64,000 bases of DNA, from assembly GCA_024229515.1 (NCBI GenBank), contig JAAESI010000232.1, positions 1 to 64,000 of the forward strand. Direction: 5' to 3'. The stretch is from Pseudomonadota bacterium (GTDB lineage: Bacteria; Myxococcota_A; UBA796; UBA9615). Positions 1 to 8,942 of the stretch are shown here, one piece after another. The number at the start of each line of letters is the position of its first letter. Positions within the stretch are counted from its first letter, which is position 1. The notes under the pieces are model-generated. The model had not been told where the DNA came from. It worked only from the letters and a program-made list of their open reading frames with translations, and ran no database searches. Position numbers and translations under genes: made by a program.

Positions 1-148
1 AGGCTCTTGTGGCCTCGGATGCTCATCGGTCTCGGTGAAGAGGGCGGGGGACCCATCTACTGTCCAGGCTCAAGGCCTCAGCCCCTAAGGGTCTCCCCGG
101 AGTTGGTGAGCCAGTACAACACCGGCACGCCACGAGACATACAAGCGC
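1..148. other. No gene recognised at window edge
   Basis: Non-coding or edge sequence downstream of the SDR gene on the minus strand. An open frame on the plus strand runs through it but continues antisense into the SDR gene and resembles no family I know. No tRNA-like fold or terminator hairpin with a T-run is visible. Confidence 0.4.
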
Positions 149-994
149 CTACTGCTTCGCGAACTCGCGGGCGATCAACACATCCATCGCCCGGTCGCCC
201 AGCCACTTGGCCCCAAACACCCCGGCGCGCGCATCGTTGCCGACCACGTACCGCAGCCGCGGCCGCTCCGACGTGAGCGCGTGCCCCACCGATCGGGCGA
301 CGTGCACCGCGGGGATCCCGGTCGAGGCCGAGTGGCTCAGCCGCCTCCGCAGCGCCCGCAGCCCCTCGGCGTACAGCGCCTGGGCCTCCGGATCGAGCTT
401 GTCGTCGACCGTCGCGAACTCCTTGTCGCCCTTGCCCCAGATCGCCGTGTCGATCGCGCCCGGCTCGACCACGGAGACGTGCAGCCCCCACGGCTTCAAC
501 TCGCGCCGTAGGGAGTCGCTCATCGCCTCCACGGCGAACTTGCTGGCGCAGTAGGGGCCGAAGTACGGCGCCGCCACCTTGCCGCCTTGCGAGCTGACGT
601 TGACGACCCGGCCGCGGGCGGCGCGGATCATCGAGAGCATCGCCTGCGTCGTGCGGAGCAGCCCGAACACGTTCACCTCGAACTGCCGCCGCACGTCCTC
701 CAGGGGCACGAACTCCAGCGGCCCGCCGACGGCGATGCCGGCGTTGTTGACGAGCCCGTGCAGGCCGTCATCGCCCACGACGGCGGCGACCTCGTCGGCT
801 GCTCGCGCGACCCCCGCCTCATCGGCCACGTCCAGGATCAGGGGGACGAGCCGGTCGGACGCCAGATCCCTGAGCGCGTCCCCGTCGACGGCCTTGCGGA
901 CCCCCGCGAAGACCCGCCAGCCCAGCTCGTCCAGGTAGAGCGTGCAAGCCCGCCCGATGCCCGTGGAGGCGCCCGTAATGACGACTGATTTCAT
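149..994 (-). CDS. Short-chain dehydrogenase/reductase (SDR)
   Basis: A 281-residue classical SDR, a cytosolic NAD(P)-dependent oxidoreductase. Visible hallmarks are the cofactor loop TGASTGIG at residues 7-14, NNAG at 83-86, the catalytic serine in NVSSQGG near 134-135 and the Tyr148-x3-Lys152 pair (YCASK). Length is at the upper end for classical SDRs. The substrate cannot be read from the sequence. The ATG start lies 3 nt after the stop of the preceding minus-strand gene, so the two are probably co-transcribed, together with the sulfotransferase gene before that. Family assignment is firm; the specific reaction is unknown. Confidence 0.9.
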   Translation of the reverse strand: MKSVVITGASTGIGRACTLYLDELGWRVFAGVRKAVDGDALRDLASDRLVPLILDVADEAGVARAADEVAAVVGDDGLHGLVNNAGIAVGGPLEFVPLEDVRRQFEVNVFGLLRTTQAMLSMIRAARGRVVNVSSQGGKVAAPYFGPYCASKFAVEAMSDSLRRELKPWGLHVSVVEPGAIDTAIWGKGDKEFATVDDKLDPEAQALYAEGLRALRRRLSHSASTGIPAVHVARSVGHALTSERPRLRYVVGNDARAGVFGAKWLGDRAMDVLIAREFAKQ

Positions 995-997
995 CGG

Positions 998-1999
998 CTA
1001 GAACTGGAACTGAAGGCTGCCCGCGAAGCCGCCCTTGGTGGGGGCGAATCCGATCTGGACGTCGTGCTTCATGTCCCACTCGCGCCGCGCCTCCTGCTGC
1101 GCCACGCCGTGCGCGAGCATCGGGATGCCGGGGCCGATCAGGTTCGCGCCGATGATCATCAGCGGAGCGCCGTAATAGAAGAAGCTGCTGTTGGCGAGGT
1201 GGGCGAGCCCGAACGCCAGCATCATCGAACCGCCGCTGACCGTCAGCACCGTGCCCGCGATCGTCAGCCCCTTACCGTCCGGGGGCGGAGTGTTGGCCTT
1301 GTCGCGGCGCTTCTGCTCGGCCTCGCTGACCGTGCCCGCCGAGGTGCCCATGTTCAGGACCCGGAGGCGGCTCACCATGTGCTTGGGCACCCGCGCGACC
1401 GTGCCGTCGGGGTCCCGCGCGATGGCCAGCTCCTCGCCTGCCTGGGTCAGCACGATGCCGGTGATGCGGGTCCCGCCCCGCAGCGTGATCTCCACCTGGG
1501 CTCCGCGCACCGCGGCCCACAGCGCGTCGCCCTCGTAGGACAGCGGCTCGGCGGCGGGCTCGGCGGGGGCCTCCTCCACCGGCGCGGGCGCCTCCTCGGC
1601 GGGCGCTTCCTCAGCCTCTCCGTCGCTGCTGGTCTCGGACGTCTCCGCCTCCTCGTGGTGTTCGGCCTGCGCCGCCGCGGGGGCGATGGCGAGCCCCGCG
1701 GCCAACGCCAGCGCGGTCAGGGTGCGCGCCGTGCGGCCCTTGAACGTGAAGTTCCACGACCGGGTGTCGGGGTCGTTGAGGATGATCTTCGCGATGTACT
1801 CCTCCGGCGTCGGGATGCCGGCGCGGACCTCGCGGGCAGCCAGGCCGCCGACCGCCTCGGGCGACGGCGCCGAGCTGAGCAGCCAGGCGATGGGATCACC
1901 GGATTCGGCGTCGACGGTGCGCGCGCCGCTGGCGAAAGCGGCGATGTCGGCCGGAAGGGAGCTGGATTCGGGCTCACGGCAGCGGAGTTGCAGCGTCAT
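998..1999 (-). CDS. Hypothetical membrane/exported protein with late signal-like segment
   Basis: A 333-residue protein I do not recognise. The start ATG overlaps the stop of the sulfotransferase gene (ATGA), which supports the long frame. Residues 1 to about 90 are soluble-looking; only then comes a signal-like hydrophobic stretch (TALALAAGLAIAPAAAQA), followed by a Glu/Ala/Pro-rich linker, a compact beta-looking segment (about 160-215, EITLRGGTRITGIVLT) that recalls an Sm-like fold, and two hydrophobic segments around 245-300. The protein ends in Phe after alternating residues (SLQFQF), as outer-membrane barrel strands do. No ATG, GTG or TTG lies just before the hydrophobic stretch, so a shorter start is not obvious. 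Topology is inferred. Confidence 0.7.
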   Translation of the reverse strand: MTLQLRCREPESSSLPADIAAFASGARTVDAESGDPIAWLLSSAPSPEAVGGLAAREVRAGIPTPEEYIAKIILNDPDTRSWNFTFKGRTARTLTALALAAGLAIAPAAAQAEHHEEAETSETSSDGEAEEAPAEEAPAPVEEAPAEPAAEPLSYEGDALWAAVRGAQVEITLRGGTRITGIVLTQAGEELAIARDPDGTVARVPKHMVSRLRVLNMGTSAGTVSEAEQKRRDKANTPPPDGKGLTIAGTVLTVSGGSMMLAFGLAHLANSSFFYYGAPLMIIGANLIGPGIPMLAHGVAQQEARREWDMKHDVQIGFAPTKGGFAGSLQFQF

Positions 2000-2817
2000 T
2001 GGGTCACCTCGGCAAGGGTCGCCTGGGCCAATCGGCCGGCGACCTGGGTTCGGACCGCGTCGTGCACCTGCATGATGCGGGGGCGCAGCTCGGCGTCGGT
2101 CCGGTTCAACATCTCCACGAACGACGGCGACAGGTCTCGCCCTTCGTGGATGGATTCGTACAGGTCGTCGAACACACGCGCATGGCGCGGCTCGATGTCG
2201 GTGGGCGTCGGGGCGTCGGGCCCCTGCGTGCGCAGTGACGGCTCGACCACCGCCGCGGCGGCGTCCTCATCGCCTTCGCCCAGCCACTTCAGCACCGTGC
2301 CGATCTCCGAGCTGGGATCGGCGAGGAGGCGCTCGTAGGTGGTGACGTGGGCCCCGTAGCGGCGGGTTCCGATGTCCCGGATGAGGCCGAAGTTCTCCAT
2401 CCACCAGCGGATGGCGGGCGACAGCGGGACGTCGAACAGGTCCGCCTCGCGATCGGCGTCCAGCATCCCCCGCATGCGCTCCATCGACGCGGCGTAGGCC
2501 CGCCAGTCGCGCACCGTCGCCACCACGCAGTCGATGAACGCTAGGTCGCTGCGCACGATCCCGGGGATGAACACCTTGGTGACGTGGCGCCGCGTCTGCT
2601 CGGGGAAGAGGTAGGCGCCGGTCTCGGGGTGCGGGTTGGTCGCGTGGTAGACGCCGCCCACCAACTGGCTCTCGTAGAAGCCCTTGGGGTTGGCGGCGTG
2701 CAGCTTCCCGCCCCACGGCTCGGGGAAGGCTTCGCCGATGTGGGGGAACCCGGCCGCGATGAGGATCTGCATCCACATCGACGTCCCGGACCGCATGGTC
2801 CCGGTCACGAGGATCAT
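1996..2817 (-). CDS. Sulfotransferase-family P-loop protein
   Basis: A 273-residue protein starting with a sulfotransferase-type PAPS-binding loop (GTMRSGTSMW, residues 6-15), the 5-prime-phosphosulfate site of cytosolic and Golgi sulfotransferases. The family transfers sulfate from PAPS to an acceptor hydroxyl or amine; the acceptor here is unknown. A second-half DWRAYAASM segment could hold the 3-prime-phosphate site. The ATG is preceded by TAGGGT with 8 nt between and by no Shine-Dalgarno sequence, so the transcript may be leaderless. The stop overlaps the next gene by ATGA, giving a likely three-gene operon with the hypothetical protein and the SDR. Confidence 0.8.
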   Translation of the reverse strand: MILVTGTMRSGTSMWMQILIAAGFPHIGEAFPEPWGGKLHAANPKGFYESQLVGGVYHATNPHPETGAYLFPEQTRRHVTKVFIPGIVRSDLAFIDCVVATVRDWRAYAASMERMRGMLDADREADLFDVPLSPAIRWWMENFGLIRDIGTRRYGAHVTTYERLLADPSSEIGTVLKWLGEGDEDAAAAVVEPSLRTQGPDAPTPTDIEPRHARVFDDLYESIHEGRDLSPSFVEMLNRTDAELRPRIMQVHDAVRTQVAGRLAQATLAEVTQ

Positions 2818-2825
2818 GAGCGACG

Positions 2826-2831
2826 ACCCTA
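2826..2831 (-). promoter_or_regulatory. Putative -10 TAGGGT, leaderless start
   Basis: TAGGGT on the minus strand, 8 nt before the sulfotransferase ATG, with no ribosome binding site between them. It fits the TANNNT spacing seen before many genes in this window. Confidence 0.4.
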
Positions 2832-2865
2832 GCAGGAGGTGTGCCGACGCCCTGGGCAGCGACGT

Positions 2866-4572
2866 CTAGAAGGGAGCGAAGGCCGTGTGGATCGTGCCTG
2901 CGTCACCCGTCTCGGCAGATACCCCGCCGTTGGGTCCGCCGGCGCCGCCGTTGACGTTGTAGAGCCCCCCGATGAGCACGATGCCGCCGCCGGCGCCCCC
3001 GCCCGCGCAGCGGTTGTCGGCGCCGCAGGTCGACAGCTGCTCGGCGTCGTTGCCGTCCATGTAGATGAACCCGGAGACCACGATCGTGCCCGCGTGGACC
3101 TCGAGCGCTCCCCCGCCCGCGCCGCCGACGGCGCTCGTGCTGCCCCCGCCGCCGCTGCCGATCGTGATGTCGACGGTGGTCTCGCTGCCGTGGGGGGAGC
3201 CGCCCGCGCCGACGTTGTCGCCGCTGTCGTAGCCGCTGTTGCCGCCGTTGCCGCCGTGCCCGCCGCCGCCGGCGCCCGCGTTCGACGAGCTGCCGCCGCC
3301 CCCGGGGCCGCTGCCGCTGCTGCTCGTGGCGCCGCCGGCGTAGCCCTCGCCGTTGCCCGAGATGGTGCCCGCCGCCTCCACCGTGAAGGTGTCCGCGAAG
3401 AAGGTGACGTCGCCCTCGATCGTCAGGAGCACGCCGGCCTGGATGACCACGTCGTCGTACGTGTAGGTCCCGCCCGTGAGGGTCGTCGGGGTGCTGATGA
3501 TGAGGTCCGGCAGGGGGGCGTCGATCGTCACCGGGGCCGAGTACGCGGTGGCGCCGAAGTCGTTCCCGTCGCTGGGCTCGGCGGTGCAGGTCCACACCTG
3601 GTCTTCGTAGAAGTCGCCGCCCGGCACGGTGTCGCCGGGCCAGTCCGTGGTGCCGCTCGCGTACGTGGAGCTGTCTGCGTCCCAGGTCATCGTGTAGATG
3701 ACGGAGTCGCCGTCGGCGTCGAACGAGGGGGTGTCGACGACGCAGAGGAGCTCGTCGTCGTCCTCGGCGGGATCGTCGGGGGCGATCGAGACGGACGGCG
3801 CTTCCGGGGGCGTGTTCTGCACCACCACCGGGGCCGACTCTTCGACGACCTCGCTGTGCCAGGGGTCGGCCACGGTCACGACGAAGGTGACCTCGTCGTC
3901 CTTGTCGAACCAGACGGTGCCGTCGAGCACGTCACCGGTCTCCCCCGTGGGGGCGCCGTTGACGTGCCACTCGCTGGTGGTCTCGAGCACGGCGTCGTCC
4001 GCGTCGCTGACGCTCCACTCGACCTCGAGGACCGAGTCGGTGAAGGCGGGCGCGCCGAGCACGAGCAGGGTGTCGACCTGGGGGGCGGCGTTGAGGACGG
4101 TGACCGCGGCGACGGCGGCATCGCTGTCGTTCTCGCCGTCGGTGGCGACGACGGAGGCTTCCCACTCGTCGTCCGGGTTCGTGAAGTTGGCGGTGATGAC
4201 GAGCTGGTCGTCCCACTTCGACAGGGGGGCGCCGTTCAGGGTCCAGCGGATGACGTAGGCGACGTCGTCGCCGTCGGGATCGACGCTCTCCTCGGTGATC
4301 GACAACACGAGGTCGTCCTCGACGCCGGGGTCGGTGGGGTCGATGGCGATGCCGGGGGTCGACGGGGCGCCCGGGGGCGGGGTCGAGTCGTCGTCGTCGG
4401 AGGCGTCATCGTCGTCGGTGTCGTCGTCGTCGTCGGTGGCGTCGTCGTCGTCGCTGGCCGAGTCGTCGTCATCATCGTCGTCGACGGTGGGGCTGCGGCG
4501 CGTGGGGCCGCAGGCGACGAGGACGAACGTCAACAGCAGCAGCAGCAGAAACGAGAGCGATGCGGAGCGCAT
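2866..4572 (-). CDS. Asp-tethered lipoprotein with Ig-like and Gly-rich regions
   Basis: A 568-residue secreted lipoprotein. Residues 1-21 form a signal peptide with lipobox LVAC (Cys21). An Asp-rich low-complexity tether (DDDD with S, A or T) spans about residues 30-70. Two or three Ig/PKD-like beta modules follow (DPDGDDVAYVIRWTLNG, then DADGDSVIYTMTWDADS), and the C-terminal third is extremely Gly/Ser-rich (GAGGGGHGGNGG), like the filament-type Gly-rich regions of adhesins. It is probably displayed on the cell surface. The ATG follows TAGACG by 6 nt. The same type of tether occurs in at least six other products here. Molecular role unknown. Confidence 0.8.
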   Translation of the reverse strand: MRSASLSFLLLLLLTFVLVACGPTRRSPTVDDDDDDDSASDDDDATDDDDDTDDDDASDDDDSTPPPGAPSTPGIAIDPTDPGVEDDLVLSITEESVDPDGDDVAYVIRWTLNGAPLSKWDDQLVITANFTNPDDEWEASVVATDGENDSDAAVAAVTVLNAAPQVDTLLVLGAPAFTDSVLEVEWSVSDADDAVLETTSEWHVNGAPTGETGDVLDGTVWFDKDDEVTFVVTVADPWHSEVVEESAPVVVQNTPPEAPSVSIAPDDPAEDDDELLCVVDTPSFDADGDSVIYTMTWDADSSTYASGTTDWPGDTVPGGDFYEDQVWTCTAEPSDGNDFGATAYSAPVTIDAPLPDLIISTPTTLTGGTYTYDDVVIQAGVLLTIEGDVTFFADTFTVEAAGTISGNGEGYAGGATSSSGSGPGGGGSSSNAGAGGGGHGGNGGNSGYDSGDNVGAGGSPHGSETTVDITIGSGGGGSTSAVGGAGGGALEVHAGTIVVSGFIYMDGNDAEQLSTCGADNRCAGGGAGGGIVLIGGLYNVNGGAGGPNGGVSAETGDAGTIHTAFAPF

Positions 4573-4628
4573 GGGCGACGTCTAGCACACGGGACGTCGT
4601 CGCCTCCGGGCAGCCGCCGTTCGCGCAG

Positions 4629-5213
4629 CTAGACCGGGGCAATCCCCCGGTTCCGCAGCTCGATGCGAAGGGCCTCGGCGCCCACGAACTTGATCGCCCC
4701 CATGCCGACCGCCGCGGCGGCCTTGCAGTTGCTCCCCCGGTCGTCGACGAAGAGGCACTGGGAGGGGTCGACGCCGAGCGTGCGGGCGGGCCCCCGATAC
4801 GCCTCGGGATCCGGCTTGCGTACCCCGGTGAGGCAGCTGACGAAGGTCCACTCCAGGAAGCGCGACAGCTCGAGCCTGGCCTCGATCATCTCGAACCAAC
4901 GGGGGTAGTTCGACAGCGCGTGCATGGCGACGCCGGCCTCCTTCAGGTCCGACAGCAGCGACTCCATGCCTTCGATCCAGGCGTAGCCGTCGCGGAACAG
5001 GCTGATGAACGCGGCGTGGTCCAGGGGGCGTCCGTCGGCCCAGAACCGCGACACGAACGTCGCCTCGTCGATGTCGCCATGCTCGAACTCGATCCAGGAG
5101 GTCGGGTCCTTGTCCTTCCAGATCTCCTCGAAGGAGCAGCCGAAGAACTCCGGCATGGTCCAGAACGGGTCCCGGACGATCGTGTCCATCACATCCAGCA
5201 GCAGGATCGTCAA
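4629..5213 (-). CDS. HAD-superfamily phosphatase
   Basis: A 194-residue haloacid-dehalogenase-fold hydrolase. Motif I is the unusual DVMDT (residues 7-11, not DxDGT), followed by IVRDPFW; motif III/IV is seen as KPDPEAY and LFVDDRGSN. From memory, the DVMDTIVRDPF signature and overall order resemble the plant chloroplast FMN-hydrolase type of HAD protein, so a flavin or other small phosphomonoester is a possible substrate; this is inference. The start is TTG, chosen because TTGA overlaps the stop of aat, implying translational coupling. It is the last gene of the aat-containing minus-strand run. Confidence 0.8.
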   Translation of the reverse strand: MTILLLDVMDTIVRDPFWTMPEFFGCSFEEIWKDKDPTSWIEFEHGDIDEATFVSRFWADGRPLDHAAFISLFRDGYAWIEGMESLLSDLKEAGVAMHALSNYPRWFEMIEARLELSRFLEWTFVSCLTGVRKPDPEAYRGPARTLGVDPSQCLFVDDRGSNCKAAAAVGMGAIKFVGAEALRIELRNRGIAPV

Positions 5214-5917
5214 AGGTCAGCCTCGTAAGGGTCGTCGTCCCAGTCCCAGCGGCCCTGCCGGGTGGGTTTGGTCAGGCACTCGCGCAGCTTCCCCAGGTAG
5301 TCGGTGCGGGTGATTTCGTGGGTGCCGAAACGCGCGAGGTGGTCGGTGTGGACCTGGCTGTCGAGCAGGTCGAAGTCCCAGCGTCGCAGCTGCCGCACGA
5401 ACGCGACGAACGCGATCTTCGAGGCGTCCGAGGCGTGGGCGAACATCGACTCGCCGAAGAAGATCGAGCCCAGCGAGACCCCGTACAGACCGCCGACGAG
5501 GTCGCCGTCCTGCCACGCCTCCACCGAGTGGGCGAAGCCGATGTCGTGCAGGTGGTTGTACGTCTGCTCCATCTCGTCGGTGATCCAGGTGCCGTCCTGG
5601 CCCGGCCGCGGGGTCTCGGCGCAGTGGGCGATGACGTCGCCGAACGCCGAGTCCAGGGTCAGCTGGTAGGGCCGCTTCTTCATCGTCTGGCGCAGCGTGC
5701 GGCCGACGTGGAGCTGGTCCAGCTCGAGCACGAACCGGGGGTCCGGCGAGTGCCACAAGATGGGCTGGCCTTCGCTGTACCAGGGGAAGATCCCCGAGGC
5801 GTAGCCCCGCAGCACCCGCGACGGATGCAGGTCGCCGCCGACCGCGATCAGGCCGGTGGGATCGGCCAGTTCGGGGTCCGGGAAGATGTGTTCGTCAGGC
5901 AGCGCGTAGATCGGCAC
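5210..5917 (-). CDS. aat: Leucyl/phenylalanyl-tRNA--protein transferase
   Basis: A 235-residue cytosolic transferase of the Aat family. It moves Leu or Phe from aminoacyl-tRNA to N-terminal Arg or Lys of proteins, marking them for ClpS/ClpAP degradation (bacterial N-degron pathway). Family features read directly: FPDPELADPTGLIAVGGDL near the N-terminus, GIFPWYSEGQPILWHSPDPR, and GGLYGVSLGSIFFGESMF in the GNAT-like core. Length matches the family. The start is GTG, with TATCCT 7 nt upstream and no Shine-Dalgarno sequence, a candidate leaderless start. It overlaps the HAD gene by TTGA. No clpS or clpA lies in this window. Confidence 0.95.
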   Translation of the reverse strand: MPIYALPDEHIFPDPELADPTGLIAVGGDLHPSRVLRGYASGIFPWYSEGQPILWHSPDPRFVLELDQLHVGRTLRQTMKKRPYQLTLDSAFGDVIAHCAETPRPGQDGTWITDEMEQTYNHLHDIGFAHSVEAWQDGDLVGGLYGVSLGSIFFGESMFAHASDASKIAFVAFVRQLRRWDFDLLDSQVHTDHLARFGTHEITRTDYLGKLRECLTKPTRQGRWDWDDDPYEADL

Positions 5918-5924
5918 CGCCTCA

Positions 5925-5930
5925 AGGATA
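5925..5930 (-). promoter_or_regulatory. Putative -10 TATCCT before aat
   Basis: Minus-strand TATCCT, 7 nt before the GTG start of aat; no ribosome binding site is present, so transcription may begin at the start codon. Confidence 0.45.
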
Positions 5931-5935
5931 GGTCG

Positions 5936-6751
<816 letters not shown>

Positions 6752-6763
6752 GGCGGCGTCTTC

Positions 6764-7396
6764 CTAGACGCTCGCCCGGGGGATGGTCAAGGAATCTACG
6801 TCGTCCACGAGGGCGAGCCGGTGGAGGATCTCCGTGACCATGTAGTGGGTCAGTCCCCACAGCAGGGTGGGTCGCTCCACGTCGATCGCCTGGAAGCGGT
6901 AGGGCACGCCGGCGCGGGAGGCGTCGAACCAGGTCCGGCGCCCCGGGTCGGCGAGGTGGCTCAGCGGCACCCAGAAGGCCTCTTCGACCTCGTAGTTGGG
7001 GGTCAGCTCGGGCCGTGGTCCGTCGACGACGAACGCGTACGGGGTGATGCCCATGGCGATGATCTGTCGGCGGGCGCGGGCCTGGAGCTGATCCAGCGCC
7101 CCCAACCGGCGGGCGGGGGGAGCCAGCAGCTCGAGCCCCAGCTCTTCGCGCGTCTCCCGGGCGGCGGTCGCTTCGAGGGACGCATCGGCGTCTTCGGCTC
7201 GGCCCCCGGGGAAGCCGATCTGCCCCGACCATGGGTCCTTGGGGTGGTGCGCCCGCTCGATGAACAGGAGCTCCGCGCCCCGATCCCCGTCGCGGAACAC
7301 CGACGCCACCGCCGCGTGCTTCCAGTCGTCGCTGGCGACGATCCGGGCGGGCCGCTCCGTCAGGCGGTCGAGCACGGTCTGCAGGGGCACGGTCAT
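6764..7396 (-). CDS. NudL-type Nudix hydrolase (CoA pyrophosphatase)
   Basis: A 210-residue Nudix enzyme. The Nudix box is in GGRAEDADASLEATAARE followed by TREELGL, and the preceding GQIGFPGG is the extra motif that marks the CoA-pyrophosphatase (NudL/PCD1) branch, which splits CoA to phosphopantetheine and 3',5'-ADP. The metal-binding glutamates of REELG-type are intact. The ATG has TAGGTT 7 nt upstream, and the TAG of that hexamer is also the stop codon of rlmI. It lies between rlmI and ttcA in a run of minus-strand genes with gaps near 10 nt. Confidence 0.88.
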   Translation of the reverse strand: MTVPLQTVLDRLTERPARIVASDDWKHAAVASVFRDGDRGAELLFIERAHHPKDPWSGQIGFPGGRAEDADASLEATAARETREELGLELLAPPARRLGALDQLQARARRQIIAMGITPYAFVVDGPRPELTPNYEVEEAFWVPLSHLADPGRRTWFDASRAGVPYRFQAIDVERPTLLWGLTHYMVTEILHRLALVDDVDSLTIPRASV

Positions 7397-7403
7397 GCGG
7401 GCA

Positions 7404-7409
7404 AACCTA
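7404..7409 (-). promoter_or_regulatory. Putative -10 TAGGTT containing the rlmI stop codon
   Basis: Minus-strand TAGGTT, 7 nt before the Nudix ATG. Its first three bases are the TAG stop of the upstream rlmI gene. Confidence 0.45.
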
Positions 7410-8597
7410 GTCCAACGCGAGCGTCAGGCAAGACAGGTACCGACCTTCGGGGAAGCCGGGCGGCACGGGATGGTCCGGTCCCGCCTCCGCGCGCCGCAGC
7501 ACCCGCGTCACCCGTCGTCCGCCCTGCTTCAGGCCGTAGAAAGCGGCGGCGAGGAGGTCGTCCTCGGTGAACCGGGCGGTGCAGGAGCAGGTCATCAGCA
7601 GCCCGCCCTTCTTGATCTTGCTGGCGAGGCCGACGTGCAGCCCTTTGTAGGCCCGGCCGGCCGCTTCGAGGTCGCGCTTGGACCGGGCCAGGGCGGGGGG
7701 ATCGCAGACGGCGATACCCACGGGATCGATCTTGGCCTGGCGGGTCCACTCGAAGGCGTCCGCGGTGACCTGGGCGTGGGCCGCCGGCTTGGCGCCGTTG
7801 AGGCTGAGGTTGCGGCCGAGGTCGTCCAGGATCGACTTCGATACGTCGACGGACGTCACGTGGGCGGCCCCGCCGACGGCCATCGCGACGCTGAAGCCGC
7901 CGGTGTAGCTGAACAGGTTCAGGGTGCGGTCGTCGTCCCGGACCAGCCCCTGGAGGTGGGTTCGGTTGACCCGCTGATCGCAGAAGAAGCCGGTCTTCTG
8001 GCCGTGCCCGGGGCGCACGAGGTAGCGGCGACCTTCCTCGGTGACGATGACCTCGTCGAGGCCGTCCTCCCCCCACAACACCTCACGCTCGCCGTCCTTG
8101 GTCCGCAGCACGATGGCGCGGATGCCCCGCGGTCCTTCGCTGCGGAGCGCTTCGACGACGCGGTTCAGGTGCGGGGTCCACATGCCGAGGTCGTCGGGGC
8201 GAATGACGAGGACCTCGCCGTAGCGATCCGCGACGAGCCCGGGGAGCTCGTCGCCTTCGCCGTGAAGGAGGCGGTAGACGTCGGTCCCGGGCAGGACCAC
8301 CCGCTCGCGCAGCCGGTGAGCGGCGGCGATGCGCCGGAACAACAGCTTGTTCAGGGGCGGTGTGCGCTCATCCCGCGACAGCACCCGGATGCCGGGGCCG
8401 CGCCCTTCGGCGTCGCCGGCGATCCCCTGGGCGAGGAACGCCCCCACCGAGTCCAAGAGCACGACCTCTTCGCCGCTGCGGGGCTTGCGGGTGAGGCCTT
8501 CGAGCACGTCCCGAAACACCCAGGGGTGGCCCGAGGCGACAGCCCGGGCGGTCGGCTTGTCCAGCTGGATGCGCAGCGCCGCGCGGGGGCGGCTCAC
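7407..8597 (-). CDS. rlmI: 23S rRNA cytosine-C5 methyltransferase (RlmI-like)
   Basis: A 396-residue SAM-dependent methyltransferase, the usual RlmI length. An N-terminal PUA domain (GHPWVFRDVLEG) is followed by the Rossmann core: LNLFSYTGGFSVAMA binds SAM, ICDPPALARSK carries the DPP motif, and MTCSCTARF supplies the catalytic cysteine. RlmI methylates C1962 of 23S rRNA in E. coli; the same site is inferred here. The frame stays open further upstream, but the GTG at 8597 is chosen because it overlaps the preceding stop as GTGA and begins just before the PUA domain. It is followed 10 nt later by the Nudix gene. Confidence 0.9.
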   Translation of the reverse strand: MSRPRAALRIQLDKPTARAVASGHPWVFRDVLEGLTRKPRSGEEVVLLDSVGAFLAQGIAGDAEGRGPGIRVLSRDERTPPLNKLLFRRIAAAHRLRERVVLPGTDVYRLLHGEGDELPGLVADRYGEVLVIRPDDLGMWTPHLNRVVEALRSEGPRGIRAIVLRTKDGEREVLWGEDGLDEVIVTEEGRRYLVRPGHGQKTGFFCDQRVNRTHLQGLVRDDDRTLNLFSYTGGFSVAMAVGGAAHVTSVDVSKSILDDLGRNLSLNGAKPAAHAQVTADAFEWTRQAKIDPVGIAVCDPPALARSKRDLEAAGRAYKGLHVGLASKIKKGGLLMTCSCTARFTEDDLLAAAFYGLKQGGRRVTRVLRRAEAGPDHPVPPGFPEGRYLSCLTLALD

Positions 8598-8929
8598 TGA
8601 TCCCGGACGGCCTCGGAGTACTGGACCCCGCGGCCCGCCAGGGCGGTGGTGAGGCCCTGGTAGAAGATCTCGATCGGGGGCAGGAGCACCCCGCAGGCGA
8701 TGATGAAGCGCAGCGTATCGCCGCTGCCGCCGTCCATCGCGAAGGTCGGCCAGAGGCCCGCCAGGAGGTGGAGCGTGCCGTCCGCGGCGGACGCCGTCAG
8801 AGCCGCCGGGACCACCCACAGCAGCAGCGTGGGCCACGTCTGTTCCCGGCGGAAGGCCAGCGCCATCACGATGATGCCGAGCAGACCGCCCGCGACGAGC
8901 GCGAGGTGAACCATGGGCGAAAACAGCAC
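8594..8929 (-). CDS. Small three-helix membrane protein
   Basis: A 111-residue integral membrane protein of unknown function. Hydrophobic helices are visible at about residues 6-24 (LALVAGGLLGIIVMALAF), 33-60 and 75-97. The GTG start follows TAGGGT by 7 nt and lacks a ribosome binding site. Its stop overlaps rlmI by GTGA, so the two are translationally coupled, but nothing in the sequence explains a functional link to rRNA methylation. I do not recognise the family. Confidence 0.75.
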   Translation of the reverse strand: MLFSPMVHLALVAGGLLGIIVMALAFRREQTWPTLLLWVVPAALTASAADGTLHLLAGLWPTFAMDGGSGDTLRFIIACGVLLPPIEIFYQGLTTALAGRGVQYSEAVRDQ

Positions 8930-8936
8930 GGCGGCG

Positions 8937-8942
8937 ACCCTA
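8937..8942 (-). promoter_or_regulatory. Putative -10 TAGGGT containing the GNAT stop codon
   Basis: Minus-strand TAGGGT, 7 nt before the GTG of the small membrane protein. The TAG is the stop codon of the upstream acetyltransferase gene. Confidence 0.45.

Noticed and set aside
1..148. Possible tRNA or end of a gene at the window edge
   Set aside because: No cloverleaf, CCA end or T-loop motif is visible, and no frame shows a family.
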